Positions 43,134 to 51,600 are shown, counted from the stretch's first letter. The stretch is DNA of 64,000 nt from Aestuariibius insulae (GCF_040783535.2 NZ_JBFONW020000001.1:558001-622000); one strand, 5' to 3'. A program made the numbers and translations. The notes: generated by a model from the sequence alone, not told the origin.

Positions 43134-43931
43134 ATGGAAGAAAATGACGATATCGCGCGCAAACTCGCGGCTCTCGCCGCGACAACGACGCAATACCGCG
43201 AGGATGGCGCCCGCGTGCTGTCTCGCGGCGTCATTCCCCCGCCGCTTCAGGCGCTCCTGACGGAAATCGACGAAACGGTCCTCCTGCGAAAGCTCGTCTT
43301 CCGCCGCGCCGGAACGACGCTCTCCCTCCTCGTCGCAGGCCGCCGCCTTCTCGGCATCGCCGAGACGAGCGAGGACATCGCCACAGCCGAGACGACAGAG
43401 CTGATCATGGTACCGCTCGAAAGCGGTGACCGGGCGCAGCTTGCGGCCCTGACGGCCCTCGTTGATCGCTTCGAGAATGCCTCCGGCCCGCTGACCGTGC
43501 AAACCGCCGAAACCGAACGCCCCGGCAGCCAGGTTGAAAGCGGCCTCTCCGTCCAGTCGCTGGCGCAAGCCTGGTCCGTCGATCTCAATGCCGAACCGGG
43601 CTCGCCTCTGGGCACGTTTCTTCAGATCTGCGGCCGCCATCTCGAGGGGTCTCTCCGCCGCACGCCCGACGGCAAGATTGAGGAAACGGGCAGCACCGCC
43701 CATGGCCCTCAGCTCAAAACGATCCTCCAATCGACCGGACCGGCGCTCGCGCTCGGCATTTCGGGGATCCGGCGCGGCCTGCCGGAGGCCCGCCTGATGA
43801 TGTGCGGGACATCCGCCGACGGGGCCGTTCAGGTCGCCTTCGCCGAAACCGCAGACGAAGCGGCAGTGCTCGTCTTTCCCTCCGGCAGCATCGGGTCAAT
43901 TCTCTCGGCATGGTCGGAAACCCAAGGGTAA
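43134..43931 (+). CDS. Unrecognised protein of the kinase-GTPase cluster
   Basis: 265 residues, soluble, with no membrane segment or signal peptide. Two halves can be told apart: about 40-110, with strands around LVFRRAGTTLSLLVAGRRLLG, and about 130-265, ending in a strand-strand-helix unit (AVQVAFAETADEAAVLVFP) that looks a little like the end of the preceding small protein. This may be a duplicated or expanded version of the same fold. Function unknown. A 33-nt gap separates it from the preceding gene. Confidence 0.6.
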   Translation: MEENDDIARKLAALAATTTQYREDGARVLSRGVIPPPLQALLTEIDETVLLRKLVFRRAGTTLSLLVAGRRLLGIAETSEDIATAETTELIMVPLESGDRAQLAALTALVDRFENASGPLTVQTAETERPGSQVESGLSVQSLAQAWSVDLNAEPGSPLGTFLQICGRHLEGSLRRTPDGKIEETGSTAHGPQLKTILQSTGPALALGISGIRRGLPEARLMMCGTSADGAVQVAFAETADEAAVLVFPSGSIGSILSAWSETQG

Positions 43932-44129
43932 AGGAAGACGCCCGGCACGGTGACCATGGTCTCAGCATAGGGTCCTCTTGAGATTGAGCACGTTGAAGAA
44001 AGCGACAATCTTAACGATAGGCCATCGCGCTGCACCCGTCGCATCTCAATCCTGACGAAAAACGACGAGAAGAAAGGATCCGCGCCGTCCTGCCCCGCAG
44101 GCTTCAGGTCGTCTGTCAGGGAGTATCAT

Positions 44130-45062
44130 ATGCGTTTTCCAAGCTCCCGACAGCCTCGGGCCGCAACAGGAATCGGACTTGCGATCCTGCTTGTGACCAC
44201 CCCGATCTCGGCAGAGCGGTCGGCTTTGCCTCTCGCGAAGATGCCAGTTCCCCATGACATCGGGGGAAGCGAGCGTGTCGATTTCTCGGGCAAGCTTCGG
44301 ATGCTATCCCAAAGGATCGCAGCGGCGGCCTGCAATCTGTCCGCTGGGAACAAGACAGCTGCGGCCAAGCAGATCCTCGCCTCTACCGTGTTCGAGTTCG
44401 AGGTCATTATTAGCGCTCTGGAGTTTGGAAATGCCGATCTGAATATCATCGGTACCGAGCAGCGCCATGAAACCCGTCTCGCGATCACCGATCTGCGCGA
44501 GCAATGGGGCCCGATCAAGCAGGCCGCTGAGACGATCACACTGAGTGGTTTGTCCACCGAAGATCTGGATGCAATCTTTTCGGGCAACCTCGCTCTTCTC
44601 GAAAAGGCGCAGCATCTGGTGAGCGAGATGTCAGCACAATATTCGGATCCGGCAAAGATGCGTCGCTCCGATGCGCGGCTCATCGATCTATCGGGCCGGC
44701 AACGCATGCTCACGCAGAAGATCTCCAAAGAAGCCTGCTACCTGTGGAGCGAGGACATCGCACAGGCGTCGACCGATGACCTGAAAGCCACGATGTCCTT
44801 GTTCGAAACGTCGCTGGCCGCCCTCATGACCGGAGCACCGGAGGAAGATATCGCGCCTCCGCCAACGCCCGAGATCGAGGCCGGTCTTGCGCGAGTGGAA
44901 GAAAAATGGACCGCCACCAAAGTCAAACTCAATCGCCTCGCAGCAGGCGGAACGCTCACCGCCAAAGAAACCGAACAGATCTTTGATGAGCTCAATATAT
45001 TGCTGAGAGACATGAACTCCGTCGTCTGGCTCTATACAAACTTCGCAAAGCGGGCGCTCTGA
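44130..45062 (+). CDS. Exported protein with two PilJ-type (type IV pili methyl-accepting N-terminal) repeats
   Basis: 310 residues. A signal sequence (about 10-29, ending in SAERS) should deliver it to the periplasm. Two repeats each carry the signature R-M-L-S/T-Q-R/K of PilJ/NarX-type sensor domains: RMLSQR at 57-62 with CNL, and RMLTQK at 192-197 with CYL. No kinase or methyl-accepting cytoplasmic domain follows, so it is a free periplasmic sensor-like protein. A 198-nt gap separates it from the GTPase cluster, so membership in that cluster is uncertain. It converges with the Sua5 gene. Confidence 0.8.
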   Translation: MRFPSSRQPRAATGIGLAILLVTTPISAERSALPLAKMPVPHDIGGSERVDFSGKLRMLSQRIAAAACNLSAGNKTAAAKQILASTVFEFEVIISALEFGNADLNIIGTEQRHETRLAITDLREQWGPIKQAAETITLSGLSTEDLDAIFSGNLALLEKAQHLVSEMSAQYSDPAKMRRSDARLIDLSGRQRMLTQKISKEACYLWSEDIAQASTDDLKATMSLFETSLAALMTGAPEEDIAPPPTPEIEAGLARVEEKWTATKVKLNRLAAGGTLTAKETEQIFDELNILLRDMNSVVWLYTNFAKRAL

Positions 45063-45087
45063 ATGATGCGAACACGGCGCCGCATTC

Positions 45088-46092
45088 TCAGCGGGCGGCG
45101 CTGACCGCCTCCTCCTCGCGCGGGGCTGCGGCCCGCCGCAGCCTGTCATTGATCGCCCGGCCCAGCCCTTCATCGGGCACTGGCGCCACGGCAATCTGCT
45201 CCGCCCCCATCGCATCGAGCCTATGCAAACAGTCAAAGAGCTGCGCTGCCGCCTCCGTCAGATTTCCGGTCGCCGACAGCGTCAGATCGCCTGCCACGGG
45301 GCCAAACCCCAGATGTGTTTCTCCCGGCTCGGCACTCTCCGCCTCCAGCCGCATATGTCCCTTCGGCGCGTAATGCGAAGCAAGCTGCCCCGGCGCGGTC
45401 GGTACTTCCCCGGGAAGGGGCGCAACCAGCGGCAGACGCAAAAGCGCTTCGATCTCCTCGACCGGCACCCCTCCAGCGCGCAAGAGCCGGGGCGTCCCGT
45501 TCAGATCGATGATCGTCGATTCCAGCCCAACACGGCAGGTCCCGCCATCGATCACGGCATCGATCTTTCCGCTCAGACCGGCAAAGACATGGGTGGCCGT
45601 CGTCGGACTGATCCGTCCGGACGGATTGGCTGACGGCGCCGCAATCGGCCCGCCGAACGCCTCCAGAAGCCGCCGCGCCACACGGCCCGCTGGCATCCGC
45701 ACCGCAACGCTCGCCAGTCCCGCCGTCACCAGTGATGACAGACCGGAGCCTTCCTTCACCGGCAAAACCAGTGTCAGCGGCCCGGGCCACAGCACCCGCG
45801 CCACGGCCTTCGCCGCGCCGCCCAGCTCCGCGATCTCACCCGCCGCCTCAAGGCTCGCCACATGGACGATCAGCGGATTGAAGCTCGGCCGCCCCTTCGC
45901 CTCGTAGATCCGGGCGACCGCCTCACCATTGCGCGCATCCGCGCCCAGCCCGTAGACCGTCTCGGTCGGAAACGCGACCAGACCGCCGTCTCGCAGGATC
46001 TCCACAGCCTGCGCCAGACCGGCATCATCCGGCCCAAGCCCCAGCGTCGCGGAGCTATGACGCTGCGTTTCGGTTGCGGGGTCGCTGTCCAT
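45088..46092 (-). CDS. tsaC: L-threonylcarbamoyladenylate synthase (Sua5 type)
   Basis: 334 residues. The YrdC domain (about 20-215) has the motifs TETVYGLGADA, KGRPSFNPLIVH and SANPSG, and a Sua5 C-terminal domain follows (about 245-330), so this is the long form. It makes threonylcarbamoyl-AMP for the t6A modification of tRNA. The ATG at 46092 follows GAGAGGG. The open frame continues far upstream into the antisense of the acyl-CoA dehydrogenase, but that part is not coding. Confidence 0.92.
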   Translation of the reverse strand: MDSDPATETQRHSSATLGLGPDDAGLAQAVEILRDGGLVAFPTETVYGLGADARNGEAVARIYEAKGRPSFNPLIVHVASLEAAGEIAELGGAAKAVARVLWPGPLTLVLPVKEGSGLSSLVTAGLASVAVRMPAGRVARRLLEAFGGPIAAPSANPSGRISPTTATHVFAGLSGKIDAVIDGGTCRVGLESTIIDLNGTPRLLRAGGVPVEEIEALLRLPLVAPLPGEVPTAPGQLASHYAPKGHMRLEAESAEPGETHLGFGPVAGDLTLSATGNLTEAAAQLFDCLHRLDAMGAEQIAVAPVPDEGLGRAINDRLRRAAAPREEEAVSAAR

Positions 46093-46143
46093 CTTTACCC
46101 TCTCGTCAAGCCCCGTAGTTACACGCCGTCCGAAGGACAAACC

Positions 46144-47847
46144 ATGCCATATCGCGCCCCCGTTGCAGACTTCCGCTTCCTGATGGACCATGTCACCGGC
46201 TTTGACCGCGTCACCGCGACCGACCGCTTCGCCGAGGCAACGCCCGAACTCGCCGATCAGATCCTGACCGAGGCCGCCAAACTCTGCGAAGAGATCCTCG
46301 CCCCTCTTCAGCGCAATGGCGACACCGACCCCGCCCGGCTCGAGAACGGCGTCGTGCGTACCTCCAAGGGCTTTGGCGACGGCTATCAGGCCATCGCGGA
46401 GGGCGGCTGGATCGGCATGTCCGCCGATCCCGAATATGGTGGAATGGGCCTGCCGATGACGCTGACGACGGCGGTGAACGAAATGATGTCGTCCGCCTGC
46501 CTGTCGCTTCAGCTTAACCCGCTGATGACCCAAGGCCAGATCGAGGCGCTCGAGCATCACGCCTCGGACGCCATCAAGGACCTCTACCTGCCCAAGCTCA
46601 TCTCCGGCGAATGGTGCGGCACCATGAACCTGACCGAACCGCAGGCCGGATCCGATGTCGGCGCCCTCCGCTCCAAGGCGGAGCCGAACGATGACGGCAC
46701 CTACCGCATCTCCGGCCAGAAGATCTACATCAGCTGGGGCGACAACGACTTCACCGAAAACGTCTGCCATCTCGTCCTCGCCCGCCTGCCGGACGGCGTG
46801 CCGGGCACAAAGGGCATCTCGCTCTTCATGGTGCCCAAACGCCTGCCCGACGAGAACGGCAATGCGGGCGTCGCCAACGATCTCAAGGTCGTCAGCCTCG
46901 AGCACAAGATGGGCCTGCACGGATCCCCGACCGCGGTCATGGAGTATAACGAGGCCAAGGGCTGGTTGATCGGCGAGCCGCATAGGGGCATGGCCGCCAT
47001 GTTCACCATGATGAACAACGCCCGCCTCGGGGTCGGCGTCCAGGGCGTCGGCGTCGCCGAAGGCGCCTATCAGCACGCGCTGGCCTATGCCGTTGACCGC
47101 AAGCAAGGCAAGGCGCCCGGCACCGGCGCGATCATCGAACATGCCGATGTGCGCCGCATGCTCTCGGCCATGAAGGCCGACACCTACGCCGCCCGCGCCA
47201 TTAACCTGTCTTGCGCCGTCGCGATCGACATGGCCACCGCCACCGATGACGCCGACTGGCAGGCCCGCGCCGCCTTCCTGACGCCGATCGCCAAATCCTT
47301 CGGCACCGAGGTCGGCATGGAGGTCGCCCATGAGGGCGTCCAGGTCCATGGCGGCATGGGCTTCATCGAGGAAACCGGCGCCGCGCAATATTCCCGCGAT
47401 GTCCGCGTCACCGCAATCTACGAAGGCACCAATGGCATTCAGGCGATGGACCTCGTCGCCCGCAAGCTGATGGATGGGGGCGATGCCGCCTTCCGCCTGA
47501 TCGACGAGGTCATCGACTGCGCCGAACACGCCCGCAAGACTCACAAGGAATTGGGAGAGGCTGTCTGGCAGGCCGCCGAATCCCTGCGCGAGACCACCGA
47601 GTGGCTGGTCGGGCAATCGGATCTAAACGAGCGCTTCGTCGGCGCGACCGCCTATCTCAAGGCCTTCGCCCGGATCCTTGGCGCGCATTATCACCTCGCC
47701 TCTGCTCTGCACGGAGACAACAGCCGCCAGCGCCTCGCCGCCTTCTACATCCGCCGCCTCCTGCCCGAGCATACGGCGCTTCTCGCCCAGACCCGCGACG
47801 GAGCCGACGCGATCTTTGCCCTGACAAACGACGATCTGGCGGCGTGA
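46144..47847 (+). CDS. Acyl-CoA dehydrogenase, DmdC-like large form
   Basis: 567 residues, the size of the DmdC/AidB-like long acyl-CoA dehydrogenases, with LTEPQAGSDVGALRSKA near residue 160, the FAD-binding VHGGMGFIEETGAAQYSRD near 402 and the catalytic glutamate in IYEGTNGIQ near 430. Related enzymes in roseobacters oxidise 3-methylmercaptopropionyl-CoA from DMSP; others take ordinary acyl-CoA. GAAGGA precedes the ATG at 46144. Neighbours do not show which substrate is right. Electrons would go to ETF and the ETF-ubiquinone oxidoreductase, also encoded in this window at 57951. Confidence 0.88.
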   Translation: MPYRAPVADFRFLMDHVTGFDRVTATDRFAEATPELADQILTEAAKLCEEILAPLQRNGDTDPARLENGVVRTSKGFGDGYQAIAEGGWIGMSADPEYGGMGLPMTLTTAVNEMMSSACLSLQLNPLMTQGQIEALEHHASDAIKDLYLPKLISGEWCGTMNLTEPQAGSDVGALRSKAEPNDDGTYRISGQKIYISWGDNDFTENVCHLVLARLPDGVPGTKGISLFMVPKRLPDENGNAGVANDLKVVSLEHKMGLHGSPTAVMEYNEAKGWLIGEPHRGMAAMFTMMNNARLGVGVQGVGVAEGAYQHALAYAVDRKQGKAPGTGAIIEHADVRRMLSAMKADTYAARAINLSCAVAIDMATATDDADWQARAAFLTPIAKSFGTEVGMEVAHEGVQVHGGMGFIEETGAAQYSRDVRVTAIYEGTNGIQAMDLVARKLMDGGDAAFRLIDEVIDCAEHARKTHKELGEAVWQAAESLRETTEWLVGQSDLNERFVGATAYLKAFARILGAHYHLASALHGDNSRQRLAAFYIRRLLPEHTALLAQTRDGADAIFALTNDDLAA

Positions 47848-47890
47848 TTTTGGTTCGGGTGAGATCCGGCTCATCTGCTCATAGCTTCTT

Positions 47891-47943
47891 CCGGGGCGTC
47901 AGCCCCGGATCGCACCCGACCCGCCCCCCAGGGCGGGTGCGAT
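47891..47943. repeat. REP-like palindromic intergenic element
   Basis: Two adjacent stem-loops: CCGGGGC (47891-47897) with GCCCCGG (47902-47908), and ATCGCACCCG (47909-47918) with CGGGTGCGAT (47934-47943); nested inside the second, CCCGCCC (47920-47926) can pair with GGGCGGG (47931-47937). The dense, GC-rich, alternative pairings in a gap (47848-48022) between genes look like dispersed palindromic elements. They may also end transcription of the acyl-CoA dehydrogenase gene. Copies elsewhere cannot be checked here. Confidence 0.65.
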
Positions 47944-48022
47944 GCACCCACCCTCGGGCCGGGCGCGATCCTCACCGCATTGCAGCGCCGTCACAGATCC
48001 TTTCGTCCCTGGTCGGTTTCGC

Positions 48023-49051
48023 ATGACCATCCATTACCACTGGGACACGCCCCCCACCGGCCCCGACGGGATCGAGGTCGCGCCCGGCATCCTCTGGTTC
48101 CGCCTCGCGCTTCCCATGGCGCTCGATCACGTCAACGTCTACGCGCTCGATGACGGGGACGGCTGGACGATCATCGACACCGGCTTCGCCTCGCAAAAGA
48201 CCCGCGACCTCTGGACCGCCATCCTCACCGGCCCGCTTGCAGGCAAACCGGTCCACCGCCTGATCGTCACCCATTACCATCCTGATCATATCGGCCTCGC
48301 CGGCTGGTTTCAGGAGCAGGGCACCGAGCTTTGGACCACCCGCACCTCATGGCTCTACGCCCGGATGCTGACGCTGGACGAGCAGGACCGCCCTAGCGAG
48401 CAAGCCCTGACCTTCTACCGCCGCGCAGGAATGGCAAAGGACATCTACGAGGACCGCGCTGCCTCCCGCCCCTTCAACTTCGCCGACGCCGTGGCCCCCC
48501 TCCCGCCCGGCTTCCGCCGCCTTCAGCAAGGCGACCGGGTCGAGGCGGCAGGCCGCACCTGGCGGATTGAGATCGGCCATGGTCACGCCCCCGAACATGC
48601 CGTTCTCTGGTCCGAGACGGATAACCTGATCCTCGCGGGCGATCAGCTTCTCCCCTCGATCTCGCCCAATATCGGCGTCCACCCGAACGAGCCCGAGGCC
48701 GATCCTCTCGACGAATGGCTCACCTCCTGCCGCTACTTCGCGACCTTGGCGCAAGACGATCACCTTGTCCTCGGCGGTCACAAGCTTCCCTTCACCGGAC
48801 TTCCCTTCCGGCTCAAGCAACTCATCGACAACCACGAGAACGCTCTCGACCGGCTCGCGCTTTTTCTCGAAGAGCCGCACAGCGCCGCCGACTGCTTCCC
48901 CATCCTTTTCAAGCGCGAGATCAAAGGCGGTGAATACGGCCTTGCTTTGGCCGAGGCGGTCGCGCATCTCAACCACCTCCTCGCCACGGGACGTGTGACC
49001 AGAACGTTAACTGGTGACGAAACCTGGCTTTGGCAGCGTATCACCGGCTGA
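48023..49051 (+). CDS. Metallo-beta-lactamase-fold hydrolase
   Basis: 342 residues. The zinc-binding HYHPDH motif lies near residue 90, with a further histidine in HGHAPEHAV near 186 and a metal-bridging aspartate in LAGDQLL near 205. The ATG at 48023 begins MTIHYHWD; the open frame extends 27 codons upstream over the palindromic element. Enzymes of this shape hydrolyse thioesters, lactones or glutathione conjugates. The adjacent acyl-CoA dehydrogenase gene hints at thioesters, but this is open. Confidence 0.87.
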   Translation: MTIHYHWDTPPTGPDGIEVAPGILWFRLALPMALDHVNVYALDDGDGWTIIDTGFASQKTRDLWTAILTGPLAGKPVHRLIVTHYHPDHIGLAGWFQEQGTELWTTRTSWLYARMLTLDEQDRPSEQALTFYRRAGMAKDIYEDRAASRPFNFADAVAPLPPGFRRLQQGDRVEAAGRTWRIEIGHGHAPEHAVLWSETDNLILAGDQLLPSISPNIGVHPNEPEADPLDEWLTSCRYFATLAQDDHLVLGGHKLPFTGLPFRLKQLIDNHENALDRLALFLEEPHSAADCFPILFKREIKGGEYGLALAEAVAHLNHLLATGRVTRTLTGDETWLWQRITG

Positions 49052-49207
49052 TTGTCGCAAGCTAAGAAACAGATCCCTGTAACACCCGTTGCGGTGATGT
49101 GTTGTTCAGATTCATTCGGCGCCTCCAATTCGTTCGTAAGATCAAGGCCGAGACTACCGGACGGTGTCTTAGGAATTGGTAAAAGCACCAGGAAATCCAC
49201 CGACCAA

Positions 49208-49240
49208 ATACCGACGCGATACCGACCGGATACCGAAGCG
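49208..49240. repeat. Three tandem 11-bp direct repeats upstream of the DUF6173 gene
   Basis: ATACCGACGCG (49208-49218), ATACCGACCGG (49219-49229) and ATACCGAAGCG (49230-49240) lie head to tail, sharing ATACCGA at 11-bp phasing, 71 nt before the start at 49311. Such phasing puts each copy on the same face of the helix, as in binding sites for response regulators. The rest of the 259-nt gap 49052-49310 shows nothing I can name. Confidence 0.7.
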
Positions 49241-49310
49241 ACAATTTCGCCCTCGCCCCGCCGCGCAACACTCCATTAGACTGACCTTCCGACCCCAAGC
49301 CGGAGCGCCC

Positions 49311-49790
49311 ATGACCAGCCCGATCCAAACCTCCGCCGAAGCCCTCGAAGCCGACGCTATTCCCAAGATTCGGGAGGTGCATGTCACCCCCGAAGGGCAA
49401 TGCCCCGACGTGCCCGAAAAGCTGAAGAAATCCGCCGAAAAGAAAAGCCCCGCACGCTGGGCCTATGAAAGAATTATCTTTTATATCAAGAAATTCGAGG
49501 AAACTCTCGACAACGAGCACGAGTTGGCCATGGGCTTTGTCGGCTCCACCAGCGGCACCCTCAAGATCGAGGGGATGGGTTATTTCGACCCCGATATCGT
49601 TACCTACTACGGCACTGATCCAACCGGCGCCAAGACCCAGATGATCCAGCATGTCACCCAGATGAACGTGACGCTCCGCGCCTTGCCTAAACATATCGAT
49701 GCTGCCGAACCCAACCGGATCGGCTTTCGTCTCTTTCAAGAGCTGGAAGAAGAGCAACTATCTGAAAACAATGACGTTTCAACGGCGTGA
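49311..49790 (+). CDS. DUF6173-family protein
   Basis: 159 residues, soluble. The pattern SPARWAYERIIFYIKKFEE, the central GTLKIEGMGYFDPDIVTYYG and the C-terminal QHVTQMNV stretch match a family known only as DUF6173 in alphaproteobacteria. The ATG at 49311 is preceded by GGAG; an in-frame start at 49176 would add 45 residues that do not look protein-like. The tandem repeats upstream suggest it is regulated on its own. Function unknown. Confidence 0.75.
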   Translation: MTSPIQTSAEALEADAIPKIREVHVTPEGQCPDVPEKLKKSAEKKSPARWAYERIIFYIKKFEETLDNEHELAMGFVGSTSGTLKIEGMGYFDPDIVTYYGTDPTGAKTQMIQHVTQMNVTLRALPKHIDAAEPNRIGFRLFQELEEEQLSENNDVSTA

Positions 49791-49849
49791 CAGAGCTGCC
49801 GGAATCGTCTAGAGACCTCTGCAACACCCGTTTTCAAGGAGCCTGACCC

Positions 49850-49987
49850 GTGGCCGACGATTACAAAGAAGGTGAGATGGACATCACCGAGCAGGAAAAG
49901 ACGTTCGAACGCTTCGTCAGCTTCACCATGTGGAGCGTCGGAATTATCGTCGGTATCCTTGTTTTCCTGGCGCTTTTCGCTTCCTGA
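49850..49987 (+). CDS. aa3-type cytochrome c oxidase subunit IV peptide
   Basis: 45 residues. A GTG start is preceded by AAGGAG at 8 nt. An acidic N terminus (MADDYKEGEMDITEQEKTF) is followed by one transmembrane helix (about 25-43) and ends in FAS, the pattern of the alphaproteobacterial subunit IV family (PF07835). It sits as a single membrane helix on the aa3 oxidase. No other oxidase gene is near, and this subunit is often separate from the cox operon. Confidence 0.85.
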   Translation: MADDYKEGEMDITEQEKTFERFVSFTMWSVGIIVGILVFLALFAS

Positions 49988-49988
49988 C

Positions 49989-50576
49989 ATGACCGGCTTT
50001 CGTGCGGTGACGGCGCTTTGCGGCGTCCTTTTGCTTGCGGCCTGCGGTGGGGCAGAACCCCGCTGGGCCAGCGACGACGTCGTGTCCCGGGCCGTCTACC
50101 AACACCCCGGCCCCACCTCGATCACCCTCTTCACCGCCCGCGGCCGCGACGGCTCCGGCGCCCACACCGGGCTTCTCATAAACGGCTCCCAGCGCGTTGT
50201 CTTTGATCCCGCTGGCAATTTCGCGCATGCATCCTTTGCCGAACGCAATGACGTCATCTTCGGCATGACCGACTCGATGCTCGAGACGTATATCGCCTTC
50301 TATACCAATGAAAACCTTGAGCTTTTGTCCCAGACGCTCATCGTTCCGCCGCAAACCGCTGAGCAGATTATGCAAGCTGCAATGGCCTATGGCGCCGTCC
50401 CAAAAGCCCATTGCGCGCAATCCGTGACCGACATCCTTCAGGACATTCCCGGCTTCGAAAGTCTGCCCCGCACATGGTTCCCCATGCGCCTTCACCGCGC
50501 CTTCGCGGAGCTTCCGGGCATCCAAAGCCGCCTCTACGAACGCGACATCGCCGAAGGTATCGAAGCGCCGCGCTAG
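49989..50576 (+). CDS. Lipoprotein with permuted NlpC/P60-like fold
   Basis: 195 residues. A lipoprotein signal peptide with lipobox LLAAC (residues 15-19) makes the mature protein begin at Cys19. The soluble part starts with an H-containing stretch (GSGAHTGLLING) and ends with a C-containing one (KAHCAQSVTDIL), which is the order in circularly permuted papain-like NlpC/P60 proteins such as YiiX. It would act on amide or ester bonds in the envelope. The ATG is 1 nt after the stop of the preceding peptide gene. Confidence 0.6.
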   Translation: MTGFRAVTALCGVLLLAACGGAEPRWASDDVVSRAVYQHPGPTSITLFTARGRDGSGAHTGLLINGSQRVVFDPAGNFAHASFAERNDVIFGMTDSMLETYIAFYTNENLELLSQTLIVPPQTAEQIMQAAMAYGAVPKAHCAQSVTDILQDIPGFESLPRTWFPMRLHRAFAELPGIQSRLYERDIAEGIEAPR

Positions 50577-50908
50577 ATAAGGCGCAGGGCGATCTGCACG
50601 ATGTAAAGCGTCGACAGGCCCCCCATGATCGCCGCCAGAATATTGCGCGTCAGAAGACCTAGGATCACCGTAAAGCCCGCCGCGAGAAGCCGCGCCGGAT
50701 CAAGCTCTCCCCCGGTCGCCTCAGGCCAGAAGATCAGCGGTGCGACCAGACCCGGCAAAACAGCCACAGCCGTATAGCGCAAATGGCGCAGCAGCCATTC
50801 GGGCAAGGGCCGTCTGCCCACGATGCCCAGAAATGAAAACCGGATCAGGAAGCTACCCGCACCGAGCGCGAAGATGACCGTCCAGACAAGGCCATCATCG
50901 GCGATCAC
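50573..50908 (-). CDS. azlD: AzlD-family small permease subunit
   Basis: 111 residues with three to four hydrophobic segments, the AzlD size. It pairs with AzlC, which overlaps it by an ATGA (50905-50908). The pair exports branched-chain amino acids and related compounds in other bacteria. It converges with the lipoprotein gene with a 4-nt overlap of coding ends. Confidence 0.85.
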   Translation of the reverse strand: MIADDGLVWTVIFALGAGSFLIRFSFLGIVGRRPLPEWLLRHLRYTAVAVLPGLVAPLIFWPEATGGELDPARLLAAGFTVILGLLTRNILAAIMGGLSTLYIVQIALRLI

Positions 50909-51600
50909 GTACGCCGCTCCAGTTCCGCTCCGATCGCCATCGCGCTGACGGCCGCAATGAGAAGTCCCAGATTATAGGGCAAAAAGGCAAAGACCAGCGC
51001 CAGCACGATCGACGTGACAGCCGCCGCCAGATGCGGAATTGTCCGCAGCATCGGCGCAATCAGTGCCAGGAAGGTGATCGGCACCGCAAAATCCAGCGCG
51101 AGCCATTCCGGCAGGGACGTTCCAATCAAGGCTCCGACGACGGTCATTACATACCACATTGGGCAAACGAGGGTGATCGCTCCGAAGAAGTAGGAGACCC
51201 GCGTTGCCGTACTCCACTCGGGATTTTCCTCAAACCGAACGATCGAACAGGCATAGCTCTGATCGACTAGAAAATACGACACGAAGGCCCGCGTCAAAAG
51301 CGGCGCGTCGCCCAGATAGGGCGTGAGAGATGCCGAATACATTGCCATTCTCAGGTTCACGGCAAGTGCCGTCACCAGGATTATGAGGGTCGGCGCTTCC
51401 TCTATCATCAGTTGAAGCGCAGTGAATTGCGCGGCCCCAGCAATGACCACGACGCTGAACGACAGAACCTGCAAAAGGTCGAGCCCCGCCTCGGTCGCAA
51501 CCACACCGAAAAGGACGGCGAAGGGGATCACGGCGATGATGAACGGAAAGCCATCCTGAAGACCCAACGCATAGGCCGATTTCGAGGTGGTGACGGTCAT
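50905..51600 (-). CDS. azlC: AzlC-family branched-chain amino acid exporter subunit
   Basis: 231 residues with five to six hydrophobic segments and the family stretch AQFTALQLM near residue 57. With AzlD it forms an exporter for branched-chain amino acids. It diverges from fdhD with 62 nt between the starts. Confidence 0.88.
   Translation of the reverse strand: MTVTTSKSAYALGLQDGFPFIIAVIPFAVLFGVVATEAGLDLLQVLSFSVVVIAGAAQFTALQLMIEEAPTLIILVTALAVNLRMAMYSASLTPYLGDAPLLTRAFVSYFLVDQSYACSIVRFEENPEWSTATRVSYFFGAITLVCPMWYVMTVVGALIGTSLPEWLALDFAVPITFLALIAPMLRTIPHLAAAVTSIVLALVFAFLPYNLGLLIAAVSAMAIGAELERRT

Noticed and set aside
43979..44049. Distant inverted repeat TTGAGAT / ATCTCAA upstream of the PilJ-type gene
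   Set aside because: Seven-bp arms with a spacer of nearly 60 nt are expected by chance in a gap of this size.
33823..45062. Type VI secretion cluster
   Set aside because: Kinase, FHA and PP2C are found with T6SS elsewhere, but no sheath, baseplate, ClpV or membrane-complex gene is present in the window.
46093..47616. Long upstream extension of the Sua5 frame on the minus strand
   Set aside because: It lies antisense to the acyl-CoA dehydrogenase gene; the Sua5 protein begins at the ATG at 46092 with a good ribosome-binding site.
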